A stretch of DNA of 46,874 nucleotides from Acidobacteriota bacterium (GTDB lineage: Bacteria; Acidobacteriota; UBA6911; RPQK01; JAJDTT01), in assembly GCA_022827025.1 (NCBI GenBank), contig JAJDTT010000054.1:1-46874 (forward strand). The letters run 5' to 3'. Each line of letters starts with the position of its first letter. Positions within the stretch are counted from its first letter, which is position 1. Shown here one piece after another: positions 44,621-46,874 of this stretch. A program made the translations under genes and the position numbers. The notes under the pieces were generated by a model that worked only from the letters and a program-made list of their open reading frames with translations, had not been told where the DNA came from and did not search any database.

Positions 44621-45352
44621 TCAATTCTGGACCAGGCTCATCCCCTTGAACCGCGCCCGTCCGTAAAGGATCAACGCGAAATCCAATATCGCGAAAGCGA
44701 CCAGGAAAGCCAATGCGAACCGCATGGGCACCGAAAATCGTTGCAACTCCCGGACCCAGACGGTGTTCCAGTCTCCCCGGAACCAGACGACGGCGAAGGT
44801 GGCAACTGCCAATCCCCCAAGGACGCCGAATGCCAACTTGTAGACCTGACCGACGGTCGCTGCGCCCAGAGTGATCAGGGTGGCGCCGGTTCCTGCGGAG
44901 ATCGATATCAGGAATTGCAGCGCGACGACGGCGAGCATGGCGTGGAGCGCAGGCAGGGCCCAGGGACCGTCCGGGCGCATCAGGTTCAGGGTCAGCATTG
45001 AGACCGCGGCCATCAGCAGCCAGAAGGCCCATCCGAAACCGACTCCGGCGCCGATCCTGCCGAAGAGGATCGCGTCCCGGGACAGGCCGCTCACGAGTTG
45101 AGCCTCCAGGTTGGACCGGTTACGGTCGCGGAGGGCGAATCCAACGGTAGCGAGCCAGGCGATGCTCGCCGTGGACGTGACGAAAACCTCCTCCCAGCGC
45201 CCGGACGAGTACCAGTCCAGACCCCACGGCAGCGCCGTCACCACCCCCGCCAATGGCGCCGTCATGATCACTCCGAAACTCCGCAAACGAACACTGGGAG
45301 ACAAGCACTCCCCCCACTCCGTCCGCATCACCGTCCACACGTCAGAGAGCAT
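44621..45352 (-). CDS. Multi-pass membrane protein, ABC-2 permease-like
   Basis: This 243-residue protein starts at ATG 45352 with GGAGGAGGG upstream; an earlier in-frame start at 45376 lacks support. Six likely membrane segments are visible (for example APLAGVVTALPWGLDWY, VTSTASIAWLATVGFAL, GVGFGWAFWLLMAAVSMLTL, LGGLAVATFAVVWF and FALAFLVAFAILDFALILYG). The N-terminal DVWTVMRTEWGECL and the loop RDRNRSNLEAQLVSGLSRD resemble ABC-2-type permeases, in which a sensor-like amphipathic helix precedes the first span. No ATP-binding partner lies in the window, so this is an orphan permease or a different membrane protein family. The function is not assigned. Confidence 0.65.
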   Translation of the reverse strand: MLSDVWTVMRTEWGECLSPSVRLRSFGVIMTAPLAGVVTALPWGLDWYSSGRWEEVFVTSTASIAWLATVGFALRDRNRSNLEAQLVSGLSRDAILFGRIGAGVGFGWAFWLLMAAVSMLTLNLMRPDGPWALPALHAMLAVVALQFLISISAGTGATLITLGAATVGQVYKLAFGVLGGLAVATFAVVWFRGDWNTVWVRELQRFSVPMRFALAFLVAFAILDFALILYGRARFKGMSLVQN

Positions 45353-45448
45353 CCTTGCCCTCCTCCACAAGCTCACTACAATCCAAGTTGAGACCGGCTG
45401 GGCCGGGGAACCGCGCGGGCATGGGAAACTTTGCGTTCGGAGGATATC

Positions 45449-46600
45449 ATGAGTGACTCACGGAGATTCCGGATCCCCGGAGGCGGGGCATCCCGTCGCC
45501 GTAGTAAACTGGGCCGGACAACCGTGGGTCGGAAGATGGAGAATCGATACGAACGCTGGGCCAGGATCTCCCTGAGCGGAGAGCTCTTCCCCCGGGAAGA
45601 CGCGATGGAGGTCCTGACCGATCCCGCCGTCGACATCCTCCGCCTGGTGGCGGCCGCCGGCGACGTGCGGATGGCCCGCTTCGGGCGCAAAGTGAAGGTC
45701 CACCAGATCAACAACATCAAGAACGGCCTCTGCCCCGAGGACTGCGGCTACTGCGCCCAGTCCAAGATCTCGCAGACCCCGTTGCGCAAGTACGCCACGA
45801 AGGACGAGGAATCCATCGTCCAGGAGGCCCGGGAGGCCAAGGAACAAGGGGTCTACCGGTACTGTATGGTGGCCAGCGGGCGCGGACCGACTCCCCAGGA
45901 GGCGGCCAAGCTGGCCCGGATCATCCGCCGCATCGACCGGGAGGTGGGGATCCGGACCTGTCTCTCGGCGGGCCTGGTGGACTTCAAGAAGGCGAGCCTG
46001 TTCAAACAGGCCGGCCTGGACCGGCTCAACCACAATCTGAACACCAGCCGCCGCCACACCGGCAGCATCGTGGGCACCCACACCTACCAGGACCGGATCG
46101 CCACCCTGGAAGCGGCCAGTCGAGCCGGCCTGGAGAGCTGCAGCGGCATGATCACCGGAATGGGCGAGACGGACGAGGACATCCTGGACGTGGCGTACGA
46201 GCTCCGTTCGCTGGAGGTCCCCTCCATCCCGGTCAACTTCCTGATCCCCATCGAGGGCAACCCGGTCTACGACTTCGATCAACTCTCGCCGCGCCGCTGC
46301 CTCCGGATTCTCTGCGCCTTCCGGTTCATCAATCCCCGGGCGGAGATCCGGGTCGCGGCCGGCCGGGAAGGCCATCTCCGCCATCTGCAGGTCCTTTCCC
46401 TCTATCCGGCGAACTCCCTCTTCGTGGACGGTTACCTGGCTACCCGCGGCGACCCCAAACAGCCCGTCTACCGCATGATCCGGGACGCCGGTTTCGAAAT
46501 CGAAGGGGAACCACTTTCCGGCACTCCCCGGACCTCGGCTCAGAATTACGCCATCGACGACGATCCCAACATCCTGAATCCCAAGACGGCGCGGGTGTAG
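45449..46600 (+). CDS. bioB: Biotin synthase
   Basis: This 383-residue radical-SAM enzyme inserts sulfur into dethiobiotin. ATG 45449 is preceded by CGGAGGATATC; ATG 45536 would remove a 29-residue basic extension that the family usually lacks. The [4Fe-4S] motif is Cys95-x3-Cys99-x2-Cys102 in NNIKNGLCPEDCGYCAQSKI. YRYCMVASGRGPTPQEAAKL, NHNLNTSRRH and CSGMITGMGETDEDI, then NFLIPIEGNP, are conserved. The second cluster's ligands (including the Cys in YRYCMVASG) look intact. No other biotin gene is nearby. Confidence 0.95.
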   Translation: MSDSRRFRIPGGGASRRRSKLGRTTVGRKMENRYERWARISLSGELFPREDAMEVLTDPAVDILRLVAAAGDVRMARFGRKVKVHQINNIKNGLCPEDCGYCAQSKISQTPLRKYATKDEESIVQEAREAKEQGVYRYCMVASGRGPTPQEAAKLARIIRRIDREVGIRTCLSAGLVDFKKASLFKQAGLDRLNHNLNTSRRHTGSIVGTHTYQDRIATLEAASRAGLESCSGMITGMGETDEDILDVAYELRSLEVPSIPVNFLIPIEGNPVYDFDQLSPRRCLRILCAFRFINPRAEIRVAAGREGHLRHLQVLSLYPANSLFVDGYLATRGDPKQPVYRMIRDAGFEIEGEPLSGTPRTSAQNYAIDDDPNILNPKTARV

Positions 46601-46607
46601 GGGCAAG

Positions 46608-46874
46608 ATGGAGAGCGAGGAACCGGAAATGAGTTCCCGACCCGGCCCGCCGCCGCTTCAACGGGGCATCATCTCCGTCATCCAGACCCCCTTCGATTCC
46701 CGGGGCGCCGTGGACCAGGCCTCCCTGGACAACCTGGTGGAGGACGCCATCGCCGGAGGGGTGAACGGTTTCATGGTTCCGGCGGTGGCCAGCGAGGTCG
46801 CCTGCCTCACCGCCGAAGAGCGCGCCAGGATCGTCCGCCGCGTCACCGGGATCGTGGCCGGGCGTGTCCCCATC
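46608..46874 (+). CDS. DapA / N-acetylneuraminate lyase family protein (partial, N-terminus)
   Basis: The frame runs off the window after 89 codons. It starts at ATG 46608, 8 nt after the bioB stop; an internal ATG at 46629 would give a more typical N-terminus. The text LQRGIISVIQTPFDSRGAVD, ASLDNLVEDAIAGGVNGFMV and SEVACLTAEERARIVRRV is the opening of the class I aldolase family that includes dihydrodipicolinate synthase and related sugar-acid aldolases. The Schiff-base Lys and Tyr lie beyond the edge, so the reaction is not assigned. It is probably co-transcribed with bioB. Confidence 0.88.
   Translation, partial: MESEEPEMSSRPGPPPLQRGIISVIQTPFDSRGAVDQASLDNLVEDAIAGGVNGFMVPAVASEVACLTAEERARIVRRVTGIVAGRVPI

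Overview
This 46.9 kb window is high-GC bacterial DNA, densely coding on both strands. The gene content points to an Acidobacteriota-like chromosome, probably from an environmental genome. The evidence is an Oar-type TonB-dependent receptor with an N-terminal carboxypeptidase-regulatory-like domain, formylglycine sulfatase, DUF1080, Gfo/Idh and PQQ-like propeller proteins, and an F-type ATP synthase cluster with two b-type subunits. No rRNA or ribosomal-protein gene is present to fix the taxonomy, so this is an inference from gene families.

Layout. 1-12.3 kb: mostly secreted or exported catabolic proteins (two propeller proteins of one paralogous family, a propeller-PHP hydrolase, an amidohydrolase, DUF1080, a sulfatase, an Asp/Glu racemase-like enzyme, an alpha/beta hydrolase) with a decayed TauD-like gene and hairpin repeats. 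12.4-14.2 kb: an overlapping AAA ATPase / DUF4276 TOPRIM-like pair, a candidate defence module. 14.3-16.9 kb: a sialidase-like lipoprotein and a third propeller paralogue. 17.0-17.9 kb: a non-coding tandem duplication of a 413-bp unit packed with hairpins. 18.0-20.2 kb: an esterase-like hydrolase and a Rieske oxygenase. 20.2-20.7 kb: a propeller-gene remnant and tRNA-Gln. 20.7-26.9 kb: ATP synthase genes atpF'-F-H-A-G-D-C on the minus strand, without atpB or atpE. 27.1-31.0 kb: a zinc-finger/SF1-helicase/nuclease fusion followed by decayed ATPase sequence. 31.1-35.8 kb: the TonB receptor and a methylmalonate-semialdehyde dehydrogenase. 35.9-37.4 kb: a Fur regulator fused to a rubrerythrin-like diiron domain, and a macrodomain protein. 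37.4-43.6 kb: a fourth propeller paralogue, oligoendopeptidase F, a PQQ-like propeller and a Tat-exported Gfo/Idh oxidoreductase. 43.6-46.9 kb: tRNA-Val, proC, an ABC-2-like permease, bioB and the start of a DapA-family gene.

How the genes fit together. The dominant theme is scavenging of complex glycans and small organics outside the cytoplasm. The receptor, sulfatase, propeller hydrolases, DUF1080 and Gfo/Idh proteins are each plausible parts of such a pathway, but they are scattered as single genes rather than one operon. Housekeeping functions are interspersed. The least ordinary items are the Fur-rubrerythrin fusion (with a palindrome at its start codon), the helicase-nuclease fusion, the AAA/DUF4276 pair and the 413-bp hairpin tandem repeat. 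Start sites were chosen by eye from ribosome-binding sites; several genes use GTG or TTG.
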